Positions 1-9,456 are shown, counted from the stretch's first letter. The stretch is 64,000 nucleotides of DNA from CALLPQ01 sp038531745 (GCA_038531745.1 JBCBBJ010000004.1:1-64000), one strand, 5' to 3'. A program made the numbers and translations. The notes: generated by a model not told the origin, from the sequence alone.

Positions 1-1
1 A

Positions 2-208
2 TTTGCCCTACCACCAGCGTTTAAGCGTGATCATCCGGGTCCCGGTGCGGGTATGGACATGCCGGCCCTTGAGCCCGAAGACGAGAATTCTGACGATATC
101 CCGAGCACTGAAATCAGTAGCTGTGTTCCCAACGTGCCACCTCAAAGCGGTCGTCAAAAGATATTGAATTCGGCATCTCCCCTACCCCATGACAAGCAGT
201 GGGAGTAG
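2..208 (+). CDS. 3' end of an unidentified gene cut by the window edge
   Basis: A frame stays open from base 2 to a TAG at 206-208 and would encode the last 68 residues of a protein that begins outside the window. The tail is rich in Pro, Asp, Glu and Ser (for example PALEPEDENSDD) and looks disordered. No family is recognisable. An open frame this short could be chance, but the composition resembles a protein tail and no better frame covers this stretch. Bases 209-308 hold no gene that I can see. Confidence 0.35.
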   Translation, partial: FALPPAFKRDHPGPGAGMDMPALEPEDENSDDIPSTEISSCVPNVPPQSGRQKILNSASPLPHDKQWE

Positions 209-308
209 ATATCGTTTTACTCAGTATACAATTTAATACCCAACCGGGCTGTAAATATTGCGGTGGCCGGGGGTTTACGCTGTTCCAGAACCATCGACGC
301 TGCCCCGT

Positions 309-412
309 GGCTTGACCACGGGGTCCATGGCGTTACCATTAAGGCGGTCTATCCATAACCCTCCGTAGACGGCGCACCCCGCCTCCCCGCGATCAAGTCG
401 CGGGGAGGCGGG
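309..412 (+). repeat. Dispersed intergenic repeat, copy 1, ending in a perfect hairpin
   Basis: This stretch matches the reverse complement of 39419-39519. Shared blocks are ACCACGGGGTCCATGGCGTT at one end and GATCAAGTCGCGGGGAGGCG at the other, with a more diverged middle containing CTATCCATAA. In this copy the right part forms a perfect inverted repeat: a 15-bp arm at 378-392, loop TCAAG, and arm 398-412. No T-run follows on either strand, so it is not a classic intrinsic terminator, although it lies just past the end of the ABC transporter gene. Confidence 0.6.
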
Positions 413-482
413 TTTGAGGTCACCATAGAATTGGGTGGCGTCCCGCGTGCCGAGAAATACGCCTTGAAAACCCTCGTCTTTC

Positions 483-2417
483 TTATTCTGCGGCGGCAAC
501 CTTGTCAGCGCCGCCGAGAAAACCTCCGGATTGACGTGCCCAGAGGTCCGCATACAGACCACCAGCCTTGGTCAGGTCCTCGTGGGTGCCCTGTTCCACG
601 ATCTGGCCCTGGTCGAGAACAATCAGGCGATCCATTTGTGCGATGGTGGAGAGGCGGTGGGCGATGGCGATGACGGTTTTGCCTTCCATCAGGGCAAAGA
701 GGTTTTCCTGAATGGCTTGCTCCACCTCCGAATCGAGGGCGGAGGTGGCTTCGTCAAGGATCAGGATAGGCGCGTTTTTGAGGAAGATGCGGGCGATGGC
801 GATACGCTGGCGTTGACCACCGGAGAGTTTCACCCCGCGTTCACCCACATGGGCATCGAGCCCGGTGCGTTCTTTTTGGTCCGCAAGCTCATAGATAAAC
901 TGATCAGCGCTTGCCCGCTCAATGGCGCGGCGGATCTCCTCGTCGCGGGCATCGGGGCGGCCATAGGCGATATTCTCGCGGATTGATCGATGGAGGAGAG
1001 AGGTATCTTGCGTCACCATGCCAATATGCGCACGCAGGCTATCCTGGGTCACACTGGCAATGTCCTGATCATCGATCAGAATACGGCCTTTTTCCACGTC
1101 GTAAAACCGCAACAACAGATTGGTCAGCGTTGTTTTGCCAGCACCCGACCGGCCCACAAGCCCGATTTTTTCCCCCGCCCCAATGGCGAGCGACAACTCT
1201 TCGATCACACCTTTGTCTTTGCCATAATGAAAGCTGATGGCGTCGAAGGTGATGGCGCCGCCGGTTGGCGCCAAAGAATGCGCATCCGGCCGATCAACAA
1301 CGTCTACGGATTTATTCAACATCGCCATGCCATCATGGATGGTGCCAATATTTTCAAAAAGGGCGGAGACCTCCCACATGATCCATTGGGACATGCCATT
1401 AATCCGCAGGGTGAGCGCAACCGCCGTGGCAATGGCGCCCACCGACACTTGATCTTGCAGCCACAAGGATATGCCAATCCCGGCAACGCTCGCCGCGGCG
1501 GTGAGATTCAACAGGTAAACCAGCACCTGAAACTGGGTCACGAGCCGCATTTGGGGGTGTACAGATTGAAGGAAAGTGTTCATGCCCTCGCGGGCGTAAG
1601 CGCGTTCCCCGCCTGCGTGGGCAAAGAGTTTCACCGTCGTGATATTGGTGTAGCTATCAACAATGCGGCCTGTCATGGCCGACCGGGCATCGGCTTGCCG
1701 TTGGGATGTTTTTTCAAGACGCGGCACGAAATAGCGAACAAGGCCGCCATAGGCCAGAAGCCAAACCGTCAACGGCAACACAAGCCGCCAGTCCGCAGTG
1801 GCGATCATCACCATCATCGCCGCGAAATAGATGGCGACGTAAACGGCGATGTCGAGAAACTTCATAACAGATTCACGCACCGCCAGCGCGGTTTGCATCA
1901 GTTTGGTGGAGATACGCCCAGCAAATTCATCCGTATAGAATTTAAGGCTTTGACCAAGGAGAAGTTTATGCATGCGCCATCGCGCGATCATCGGCAAATT
2001 ACCCAGCAAGGTCTGGTGCACGATAAGGGTATTGACCGCATCAATACCCGGCAAGACGAGCAGCATCAGCCCCGCCATCAAGGCGAGGGTCATGCCCTCG
2101 CGGGCCAGGAAATCCTCGCGCCCCATGGTGGTAAGCCAATCGACAAGCTGCCCCAGAAAGCCGAACAGCATAACCTCGCCCACCGCAATCAGTGCAGAGA
2201 GGAAAGACATGGTCAACAGCCAGGGCAACGCATCGCGTGTGTAGAATAGGCAAAAGCCGATCAGGCCTTTTGGCGGTTGCAAGGGGTTTTCCGGCGCGCC
2301 AGCCCGTTGCTCGTCAGAATCTTGCGCGTTCGGCATGCGGGCACGCGGCGGGGTGCCCTCCGGAAACGGTTCCAGCTTGCCTTCAAACCAGGTGAATATG
2401 CGTGGCATCAGACCCAT
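483..2417 (-). CDS. ABC exporter, fused permease and ATPase
   Basis: This is a half-transporter of about 644 residues with an N-terminal six-helix exporter domain and a C-terminal nucleotide-binding domain. The Walker A motif is GRSGAGKTT, the signature is LSGGQRQRIAIAR, Walker B is ILILDEATSALD, and the switch histidine lies in AIAHRLSTI. It probably works as a homodimer exporting lipid, peptide or drug; the substrate cannot be read from sequence. The frame is open to 2465. The ATG at 2417 was chosen because AAGGTG lies just upstream; the ATG at 2408 is an alternative. It stands alone, followed by the dispersed repeat. Confidence 0.85.
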   Translation of the reverse strand: MGLMPRIFTWFEGKLEPFPEGTPPRARMPNAQDSDEQRAGAPENPLQPPKGLIGFCLFYTRDALPWLLTMSFLSALIAVGEVMLFGFLGQLVDWLTTMGREDFLAREGMTLALMAGLMLLVLPGIDAVNTLIVHQTLLGNLPMIARWRMHKLLLGQSLKFYTDEFAGRISTKLMQTALAVRESVMKFLDIAVYVAIYFAAMMVMIATADWRLVLPLTVWLLAYGGLVRYFVPRLEKTSQRQADARSAMTGRIVDSYTNITTVKLFAHAGGERAYAREGMNTFLQSVHPQMRLVTQFQVLVYLLNLTAAASVAGIGISLWLQDQVSVGAIATAVALTLRINGMSQWIMWEVSALFENIGTIHDGMAMLNKSVDVVDRPDAHSLAPTGGAITFDAISFHYGKDKGVIEELSLAIGAGEKIGLVGRSGAGKTTLTNLLLRFYDVEKGRILIDDQDIASVTQDSLRAHIGMVTQDTSLLHRSIRENIAYGRPDARDEEIRRAIERASADQFIYELADQKERTGLDAHVGERGVKLSGGQRQRIAIARIFLKNAPILILDEATSALDSEVEQAIQENLFALMEGKTVIAIAHRLSTIAQMDRLIVLDQGQIVEQGTHEDLTKAGGLYADLWARQSGGFLGGADKVAAAE

Positions 2418-2504
2418 CGGCACCTTGTGGCACGCAGGGCAGGGCGGCGAAAGATAGGTTGGCAAATAAAGTCCGGGGGCGATTTGCGCCCGGCAAATAC
2501 AGGC

Positions 2505-3005
2505 TTAATCCGCGCGGCAATCTTCTGCCGGATCGCGGTAGCCCAATTGCAAGAGACAATCGGCGATGGCATCAAAAATCAGGAGGGTTGACGCGTGGCG
2601 CTGGGGGTAGTCGCGGATGGCGGCAAGGGCACCAAGATCGGCAAAGCGCGGGTTCGAGGGGCCGCCGCCCTGTTCTTTCAGCATGGCCCGCATCTGTCGC
2701 CGCAATACAAAGAGCGATGCTGGGTCGGCGCCAATGATGTTTTGTACGGTTAGCGACGCGGCAGCCTGGCCAAGGGCGCAGGCCTGGGCCTCCAGGCCAT
2801 AATTGCTGACCACGCCGCCCGTTAGGGCAAGATCGAGGGTAAGAGACGACCCGCATACCCGCGACACCTTTGTGGCGCTGGCATCGGGCGACGGTAAACG
2901 TTCTGCGGACGGAATGGTGGCCGCCGCCTCCAGAATTTTTTGCCCGTATAGGGTGTCAATTGCCACGGTCTTTCGCCCTCGGCTCGCCTGTGTTTGTTGG
3001 TCCAT
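2505..3005 (-). CDS. NifU/IscU-like Fe-S cluster scaffold protein
   Basis: The 166-residue product resembles the NifU N-terminal (IscU) fold. Two likely ligand cysteines are visible, in VCGSSL and in AQACALGQAAAS. The third IscU cysteine is absent: the equivalent stretch reads RHASTLL. From memory, alphaproteobacterial members of this subgroup have a similar HGSTLL there, so the loss may be a family trait rather than decay. It is a plausible accessory scaffold or carrier in iron-sulfur assembly. It is divergent from the DoxX-like gene and has its own promoter region at 3006-3232. Confidence 0.7.
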   Translation of the reverse strand: MDQQTQASRGRKTVAIDTLYGQKILEAAATIPSAERLPSPDASATKVSRVCGSSLTLDLALTGGVVSNYGLEAQACALGQAAASLTVQNIIGADPASLFVLRRQMRAMLKEQGGGPSNPRFADLGALAAIRDYPQRHASTLLIFDAIADCLLQLGYRDPAEDCRAD

Positions 3006-3232
3006 GATTTAGGGGTTTTTCGCCTTTTTTCAAGGTTTTACGGGGTTAGTTTCGCGCCTGTGCCTACTGGCGATGCCCCGTATTCACGAAAAGTTTCCTT
3101 GACCGGGCGCGGTTCTTGCGACCAACTGTTTGCGATGAGGACAGCACCGCTCACAGGCGATTTTTCTGGCAATTAAAACCCCCGTGGCGGGAAAATTATT
3201 CTCTCCTCTGTATACAAATAAAGGGCATAGTC

Positions 3233-3658
3233 ATGAAAGCACTAACGCTTCTTCTCCTTCGCGTTTCCACGGGCGGACTTCTTTTCTGGTGGGGCCTGCG
3301 GCGATTGCTTATCCCGGCAAGCGGGCCTCGTCTTTCGGAAAAATACTACAATAATCTTCTCGATGGGGAACTGGCGCAACTGATCCTCGGCGGTGCGGAA
3401 ATGGCGCTTGGCCTTCTTATTATTGTGGGTTTGTTGCGATTTGTGGTCTACCCCGTGCAAGCAGTGTTTTTAGGGGTGTCCACTGTCTTTATCTGGAAGC
3501 ACCTGATTGACCCCCTAAGCTTGTTTTTGTGGGAAGAGGGCACACGAGCAAATCTGTTATTCTTTCCGTCCTCCACTGTTTTCTTTGCCACGCTTGTTTT
3601 ACTGGCGTTCAAGGCTGACGACGATCTTGCCCTCGACCGGGTTTTCGTCCGGCGATAA
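3233..3658 (+). CDS. DoxX-like small membrane protein
   Basis: The 141-residue product has four hydrophobic segments: near residues 2-22, a central pair around 55-95, and one near 112-130. It begins MKALTLLLLRVSTGG. Size and layout resemble the DoxX/DoxD family, whose biochemical role is mostly unknown. The frame is open further upstream, but the ATG at 3233 begins the hydrophobic N-terminus and the preceding residues are not protein-like. It converges on the MATE gene with an 11-bp gap. Confidence 0.55.
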   Translation: MKALTLLLLRVSTGGLLFWWGLRRLLIPASGPRLSEKYYNNLLDGELAQLILGGAEMALGLLIIVGLLRFVVYPVQAVFLGVSTVFIWKHLIDPLSLFLWEEGTRANLLFFPSSTVFFATLVLLAFKADDDLALDRVFVRR

Positions 3659-3669
3659 AGAGGAAAGCC

Positions 3670-5055
3670 TTAGGCCGCTTTATTGTGGAAGCGCTTGATC
3701 AAAGCGGGCATTGCGATCATGAGGCCCACTGCCCGGGCAAGAAAATAGATCGAAAAACCGAGCCAAAGGCCGTGATTGCCCATCATTGTCGGTAGCCACA
3801 GGCTAAGCGGGATAAAAATGCCCGTTGCCAAAATCATACTGTTGCGCATATCGCGGGCGTGGGTGGCGCCCACAAAAATACCGTCGAGCTGAAAACACAC
3901 CATCACCATCAGAGGACTGATGATAATCCATCCCCAATAACGGACCACTTCGGTAAAAACGTTTTCATCCGGCACGAGGCGTTGGAGAATCGCCGTACCG
4001 AAAAGCAAATACAAAGCCATGAACGCGAGGGCTGCGAGCGTGGCCAGTGCAAAACTGCGGCGGACGATGACCATAAATCGGTCGCGCATATCGTTGCCGC
4101 CCACACCTTTTTTGCGCAACCCAAGCGTTTGCCCCACCAGGGTTTCCGTGGCAATGGCCGTCCCATCCAGGGCGAGCCCGGAAAGGAGAAAAAGCTGAAG
4201 CAAAACCTGATTGGCCGCCAGGGTCACATCACCAAAAATACTGCCCCGCTGGACAAACCAGGCAAAAGAAAAAGCCAGCAACAATGTTCTGATAAAGATA
4301 TCCCGGTTCACCCCCAGCATACGGATGATCGCCGGCCCGTTAAAAAGCGCTGGCAACAACAGGCCTTTGCTGCCCGCCGGGTCTTTCCGGGCAACCTGCC
4401 ACACCAGAGCCAGGCTGAGAAAAAAGCCGCTGACCTCCGCCAGAAGGGTACCAAGGGCAATTCCCGCGGCACCCTGTTTCAGGGAGAGCACAAAATAGAG
4501 ATCGAGAACACAATTCATCAGTGTCATGATGATCGCTGTGAGCATCAGAAAGTCGGTGCGTCCGCGTGCCGTCAGCCAGCCAAAACATGCATAGGTGGCA
4601 AGGGCAAAGGGCGCACCCCAGATGCGGATATCGAAATACTGGCGCGCTTCGGCAACTGTCATATCGGTCGCCGCTGAGCCCAGTCCCAAAAGGTGAAAGG
4701 CAACCGCGCCCAGTGGTGTCTGCAGCAAGACCATAACGAGACCAATTGCACCGCCCAGGGTCAGCGCCCGGATGAGCCCCAGCCTGACCTCTTGAAAATC
4801 GTCTGCGCCAGCGGCCTGCGCCGTCAGGCCCGCCACACTCATCCGTATAAAGCCGAATGTCCAATAGGTCAGCGAGAAGATGGTTGCCGCCAACCCAACC
4901 GCCGCAATATCAAGCGGGCGATCAGAACGGCCCAACGCCCACACATCAACAATTGCTAAGAGCGGGGTGACCGATGCGGCAATAGCCGCCGGCCATGCCA
5001 GCTTGAGGATCAAACCATAGGTTGGTTCCGGGATGGTTGATCTTGCCATGGTCAC
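3670..5055 (-). CDS. MATE-family multidrug efflux transporter
   Basis: This 461-residue polytopic protein has about twelve hydrophobic segments in two similar halves, as in MATE (MatE, DinF-like) exporters that expel organic cations with Na+ or H+ coupling. Typical stretches are LAWPAAIAASVTPL near the start and GLALDGTAIATETLVGQ midway, the latter being DinF-like. The GTG at 5055 overlaps the priA stop by 4 bp; the ATG two codons later is an alternative start. The overlap implies co-transcription and translational coupling with priA. The substrate is unknown. Confidence 0.85.
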   Translation of the reverse strand: MTMARSTIPEPTYGLILKLAWPAAIAASVTPLLAIVDVWALGRSDRPLDIAAVGLAATIFSLTYWTFGFIRMSVAGLTAQAAGADDFQEVRLGLIRALTLGGAIGLVMVLLQTPLGAVAFHLLGLGSAATDMTVAEARQYFDIRIWGAPFALATYACFGWLTARGRTDFLMLTAIIMTLMNCVLDLYFVLSLKQGAAGIALGTLLAEVSGFFLSLALVWQVARKDPAGSKGLLLPALFNGPAIIRMLGVNRDIFIRTLLLAFSFAWFVQRGSIFGDVTLAANQVLLQLFLLSGLALDGTAIATETLVGQTLGLRKKGVGGNDMRDRFMVIVRRSFALATLAALAFMALYLLFGTAILQRLVPDENVFTEVVRYWGWIIISPLMVMVCFQLDGIFVGATHARDMRNSMILATGIFIPLSLWLPTMMGNHGLWLGFSIYFLARAVGLMIAMPALIKRFHNKAA

Positions 5056-7334
5056 ATGAACGAGTACGGATCAATATCGATTGTCCGCCGAACTGCCCCG
5101 GGCATTTTTAGGGCGCCGGTCCAATCGCGCAAATAGGCTTGTAGATTGAGATCACGCCGCGCGCGTACAAGCATGCGCATCCGCACCTCGCCGTTGAGCC
5201 GGTAAAGCGGTGCCGGTGCCGGGCCCCAGATTTCGATACCGTCAGTGCGGGGCGCCGCTTGCCGCAGGTTTTGGGCGGCGGTGCGCACTTGATTTTCGTT
5301 CTTGCCACGGAGTAAAATGGCGGCAAGTCGGCCAAAGGGAGGAAACAGCATGGCCATGCGCCCCTCCGCCTCAATGGCAAGAAAGCGATCGCGGTCCCCA
5401 TCAATCAGCGCTTGTAGAACCGGTGCTGCCGGCTGGTGAGTTTGGATCAGAGCGCGGCCTGGTTTATCGGCGCGTCCGGCGCGCCCGGCCACTTGGGCAA
5501 GCAATTGATAAGTGCGTTCCGCCGCCCGCAGATCTCCGCCAGAAAGACCCATATCGGCATCAATCACCCCCACCAAGGTGAGGCCCGGAAAATTGTGCCC
5601 CTTCGCTGCGGCCTGTGTGGCCACAAGAATATCAATCTCGCCTGCGCGCATGGCCTCAAGCAGGGCCTTGGCGGTGCCAGCCCCTTGCGTTCGATCAGAG
5701 GACAGAATTTCCGTATGCGCATGGGGCCAACGCCGGCGAACCTCATCAGCAATACGTTCTACCCCCGGGCCACAGGCGGCAAGGCTATCGATGGCATTAC
5801 ATTGGGGGCAGGCTTTGGGTTTGGAGATGGAATAGCCCGTATGATGGCAAATCAACCGGTTTTCAAATCGGTGCTCCACGAGGCAGGTATCGCTATCGGG
5901 CGCCATCATGCGATGCCCACATTTGCGGCAAATGGTCAGTGGCGCATAGCCACGCCGGTTCAAAAAAAGGAGCGTTTGTTCGTGCCGAACCAGGGTTTCG
6001 CTAATGGCATCGGCAAGGGGCGGGGCGATCCAGCTTGGCTGACGCGTTGGGGATGACGTTTTATCCTGATGCTGATTACCGTTGGATATTGAAGGCGGGG
6101 TCTCGCGCAAATCAATCAGATCAATCGTGGGCAGGGTTGCTGCGCCAAACCGCTGGGTCAGGGTCAGGCGATAATACCGATCATCGAGTGCATTGACCAT
6201 GGTCTCCAAGGCCGGTGTGGCCGACGCAAGAACAATTGGGATACGGTCAAGACTACCACGGGCGACGGCCATATCGCGCCCATGGTATATAACGCCGTCC
6301 TCCTGCTTATAGGCGGGGTCATGTTCCTCATCGACGATGATCATCTGCAGGTTTTGAAACGGCAAAAAAAGCGCGGAGCGCGCCCCAACCACGAGGCGCA
6401 CCTGACCATCGAGCACCCGTCGCCAGACCCGCCGACGTGCAGCGGCCGGTATGTCGGAATGCCAGGCCGCGGGCGCGGCGCCAAACCGCGCCTCGATGCG
6501 GTTGAGAAATGGCAAGGTCAACCCAATCTCTGGCAGGAGGATCAGCACCTGTGCAGCGGGATCATTTGCAAGGGCAAGCCGGGCCGCCTCCAGATAAACC
6601 TCCGTCTTACCGGAGCCGGTAACCCCGTCGATCAGGATGGGTTTGGGCGCCAGGTCGTCCTGGCCGGGGGCAGTTGGCGAGAGACGCTCGGCGATTTCCG
6701 CCACGGCGCCGGCTTGCGCCGATGACAGGTCTTTGCCGCTGCGGGCGAGATCGGGGGGCGTAAACGGCGCATCGGGGTCAAGGCTCACCGGCGTGAGAGC
6801 GCCCGCCGTGACCAAACCGCGGATGACGGCTGCACTCGCCCCGCTTTTTTCTGACAGGGTTTTGATAGCCATGGGCGCGGCCCCGCACGCCGCCAACACC
6901 TGCTCGCGTTTGGGGGTCATCCGAATGGCGCTGGGGGCAGGCGTAACCCGCTGGACCGCCGGGATTGCCCGCGGGGTGGACAGGCCATCGCCCGCCCGCA
7001 TCACCATGCGCAAGACCGAGCCCGGCGGTGACAGCGTGTAATTGGCAACCCAATCCACGAAGCGGCGCGTGGCCATGCTCAAAGGGGGAATGCCAAAATG
7101 ATGGGCAACAGATTTGAGTTTTTCAGGGTCGATGGTGCCTGTCGGGGCGGCCCCGGGCGCCCTTGCCGTTTCGCCCGGCCCGCGCCAGACAACGCCGCGC
7201 ATTTGGCGGGGGCCAAACGGCACCTCTACCCAGTCTCCGGCAGCAAGGGTCATGCCTACCGGGACGCGGTAGTCAAACGGCGCGGCAATGGGCAGTGGCA
7301 ATAAGATGCCAACCTGATCACGGGTCACGAGCAA
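5052..7334 (-). CDS. priA: Primosomal protein N' (PriA helicase) with a degenerate second zinc site
   Basis: PriA reloads the replisome at collapsed forks. Visible are the N-terminal DNA-binding domain (PLPIAAPFDYRVP), Walker A GVTGSGKTEVYLEA, the DEEH box IIVDEEHDPAY, and helicase motifs up to AGRAGRADKPG. The Zn domain lies near residues 469-512. C469, C472, C509 and C512 are present, but the positions equivalent to E. coli C445, C448 and C466 are A478, S481 and T499; only C496 remains of that quartet. The first codon is TTG at 7334; GTG at 7328 is equally possible, and an in-frame TGA lies two codons before the TTG. The length (about 760) is normal. Confidence 0.93.
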   Translation of the reverse strand: MLVTRDQVGILLPLPIAAPFDYRVPVGMTLAAGDWVEVPFGPRQMRGVVWRGPGETARAPGAAPTGTIDPEKLKSVAHHFGIPPLSMATRRFVDWVANYTLSPPGSVLRMVMRAGDGLSTPRAIPAVQRVTPAPSAIRMTPKREQVLAACGAAPMAIKTLSEKSGASAAVIRGLVTAGALTPVSLDPDAPFTPPDLARSGKDLSSAQAGAVAEIAERLSPTAPGQDDLAPKPILIDGVTGSGKTEVYLEAARLALANDPAAQVLILLPEIGLTLPFLNRIEARFGAAPAAWHSDIPAAARRRVWRRVLDGQVRLVVGARSALFLPFQNLQMIIVDEEHDPAYKQEDGVIYHGRDMAVARGSLDRIPIVLASATPALETMVNALDDRYYRLTLTQRFGAATLPTIDLIDLRETPPSISNGNQHQDKTSSPTRQPSWIAPPLADAISETLVRHEQTLLFLNRRGYAPLTICRKCGHRMMAPDSDTCLVEHRFENRLICHHTGYSISKPKACPQCNAIDSLAACGPGVERIADEVRRRWPHAHTEILSSDRTQGAGTAKALLEAMRAGEIDILVATQAAAKGHNFPGLTLVGVIDADMGLSGGDLRAAERTYQLLAQVAGRAGRADKPGRALIQTHQPAAPVLQALIDGDRDRFLAIEAEGRMAMLFPPFGRLAAILLRGKNENQVRTAAQNLRQAAPRTDGIEIWGPAPAPLYRLNGEVRMRMLVRARRDLNLQAYLRDWTGALKMPGAVRRTIDIDPYSFM

Positions 7335-7463
7335 ATCTCATAGCGCCGGGCGCGCTTGTCCGGGCGTCCGGCAAACACAACCTTGATCCCGCCGGGGGTT
7401 CGGGTAGAGATATCCGGTCGGTCATATCGGCGCTGGGGCGAGGTAAACAAGGGTATCGTCACT

Positions 7464-8516
7464 ATGGATAGACATATGCGGTTTTTGGTTGGCGCAGCAG
7501 TTTTCTGGTCTGTGCTGGCGGGGTCAACCGTCTTTGCGGCCCCGGCTGAAGCGAAATACAGTCTTTGCAACCTGACCAGCTATGCCATGCGGGCCTCCAT
7601 TGGGTATGTGGATGGCGACCGCTTGGCAACCCGCGGTTGGTGGCCGATGAACCCGGGCCAGTGCAAAATCGTTCTTACCAATGATGTTGTGCCGGGGCGC
7701 TATTTTGTGTTTGGCGAGGCGATTGACGGCCATAAGGGGCCAAAACGCACCTGGTCCGGTGACACTGCGCTTTGCGTGGAAAATTCCGGGTTCTTCAATT
7801 TGCGCAATCAAGAGGTGTGCCGCGAGGAGCCACAAAACCAACGGGCGTTTATGAGTGTGGAGGTGTCCAATGCCGCCGACGGCACCTACACGACGAACTT
7901 CGTGGAAAAAAGAACGCTCACCGTTTATTCGGCCAAAGTTGCCGGCGTACAGCGTTTGCTGTCGGATGTGGGCATGCCCGTGGATAATATTGACGGCACC
8001 ATGGGCCGGGAAACGCGACGTGCCATCGCCGCCTATCGAAAAAATCGCGGCCTGCCCGACGGCAACAGCATTGACGACGAAATCATTTCCAGCCTGATTG
8101 ACGAGGCGAACACCAATGACGCCAAACTCGGGTTTTTCTATTGCAATAAGTCGAGCGACGAGGTGTGGGCGGCAATCGGCTATCCCGCCAATACGGAAAA
8201 ATCCTACAAGACCGAGGGCTGGTGGCAAATGGACCCCGGCCAATGCATCAAGGTGATCAAAGGCGAGCTGGAACATGATCATTACTACGTGTACGGCATA
8301 TTAGGCGGCGGTGACGCCAAGTCACCGGACCGGGTCCTTTTGGGCGGGGATAAATCGCTGTGTGTGAATGATGTGATTTTCAGCACCGATAACCGCTCAA
8401 GCTGCGCTGACCAGGACCTTGATGTGGCAATGTTCAAACGCGTGGAGATCGGTGGCTCACCCGTGGCAACTTATGATTTTGAAGATGGGGCCTTCGCGCC
8501 CACGCCAACGCCGTAA
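7464..8516 (+). CDS. Secreted DUF1036 - peptidoglycan-binding - DUF1036 protein
   Basis: The 350-residue product has a signal peptide (residues 1-30, ending VFAAPAEA). A DUF1036 domain follows at about 31-150 (YSLCNLTSYAMRASIGY, GWWPMNPGQC). A peptidoglycan-binding type 1 motif lies at about 165-225 (VQRLLSDVGMPVDNIDGTMG), then a second DUF1036 domain at about 230-345 (GFFYCNKSSDEVWAAIGY, GWWQMDPGQC). The two DUF1036 copies share paired cysteines and GWW-MxPGQC. DUF1036 has no established function; the architecture suggests a periplasmic protein attached to the cell wall. The ATG at 7464 was chosen because the signal peptide begins there; 7476 is also possible. Confidence 0.75.
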   Translation: MDRHMRFLVGAAVFWSVLAGSTVFAAPAEAKYSLCNLTSYAMRASIGYVDGDRLATRGWWPMNPGQCKIVLTNDVVPGRYFVFGEAIDGHKGPKRTWSGDTALCVENSGFFNLRNQEVCREEPQNQRAFMSVEVSNAADGTYTTNFVEKRTLTVYSAKVAGVQRLLSDVGMPVDNIDGTMGRETRRAIAAYRKNRGLPDGNSIDDEIISSLIDEANTNDAKLGFFYCNKSSDEVWAAIGYPANTEKSYKTEGWWQMDPGQCIKVIKGELEHDHYYVYGILGGGDAKSPDRVLLGGDKSLCVNDVIFSTDNRSSCADQDLDVAMFKRVEIGGSPVATYDFEDGAFAPTPTP

Positions 8517-8695
8517 GGGGCCCCGTTAATCACTCATCACCAGCCGAAGCAATTACCCCACTTTAATCCGTACACCCCGCGAATTTTGCCGTGGCCATTT
8601 CTGGTGAGACTGGGATTGGTCTTCTGCAAATATCCGTCTGCCAAAATGTAACCCCGCGCCCCTTCTTTTCGCCCAACGACCTCTCAGGATGGCTC

Positions 8696-9397
8696 ATGCC
8701 CGATTTTGCCCATATCAATAGCTGGATTTTCGATCTGGATAACACGCTTTATCCGGCGGAATGCCAGCTCTTTGCGCAGATTGATGCACGCATGACCAGC
8801 TTTGTGGAACAGACCCTGGGCTTGCCCCATGGGCAGGCGCGGAAGATCCAGAAACAATATTATGTGCAATATGGCACAACCCTTTCAGGCTTGATGATTG
8901 AGCATGATGTGCCGCCTACGGATTTTATGGATTATGTTCATGATATTGATGTGAGCGCCGTTACCCCCTGCACACGCCTTGCGGCTACGATTGCGGCGCT
9001 GCCGGGGCGGCGTTTTGTGTTTACCAACGGGTCGGTGAAACATGCGGACAATGTGCTCGGGCGCTTGGGGATTGCAAATCTGTTCGATGAGATTTTTGAT
9101 ATTGCGGCGGCGGGTTATGTGCCCAAACCAAAAGCGCAACCCTATGACATCTTTGCTAAAACCCATGATCTCGATCCACGCCGCGCGGTGATGTTTGAAG
9201 ATATTGCGGACAATCTTCGCGTGCCGCACAAAATGGGCATGGGCACGGTACTTGTGTGTTCGCGTGCCGAATGGCTCAACGATGAGCCGGCCGCGAAAAG
9301 ACCAGCCCATCCCGATGATCAATTTGCTCATGTTGATCACAAGACAATGGACCTTGCTGGATTTCTTGAGCAAGCCTTGCAAAAATTGGCATCCTGA
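8696..9397 (+). CDS. Pyrimidine 5'-nucleotidase, HAD family (SDT1-like)
   Basis: The 233-residue protein carries the full HAD signature. Motif I is IFDLDNTLYP with both aspartates, motif II is VFTNGS, the motif III lysine is in YVPKPKAQPYD, and motif IV is MFEDIADN. FDLDNTLYP is characteristic of the yeast SDT1/PHM8-type nucleotidases that dephosphorylate UMP/CMP or modified nucleotides. In many alphaproteobacteria this gene sits directly before dapD, as here (59-bp gap). The ATG at 8696 begins the conserved part. Confidence 0.85.
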   Translation: MPDFAHINSWIFDLDNTLYPAECQLFAQIDARMTSFVEQTLGLPHGQARKIQKQYYVQYGTTLSGLMIEHDVPPTDFMDYVHDIDVSAVTPCTRLAATIAALPGRRFVFTNGSVKHADNVLGRLGIANLFDEIFDIAAAGYVPKPKAQPYDIFAKTHDLDPRRAVMFEDIADNLRVPHKMGMGTVLVCSRAEWLNDEPAAKRPAHPDDQFAHVDHKTMDLAGFLEQALQKLAS

Positions 9398-9456
9398 CAT
9401 TTCTATCCCATATGCGTGTGCGTCGCGCGAACACCAAAACCCCCAAAGAGACAATT

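Noticed and set aside
990..2249. Long plus-strand open frame (419 codons) opposite the ABC exporter
   Set aside because: It lies wholly antisense to a gene with clear ABC motifs and its product is His/Arg/Gln-rich without domain character.
3859..4677. Plus-strand open frame (272 codons) opposite the MATE gene
   Set aside because: Antisense shadow of a clear membrane-protein gene; composition is low-complexity His/Lys/Gln.
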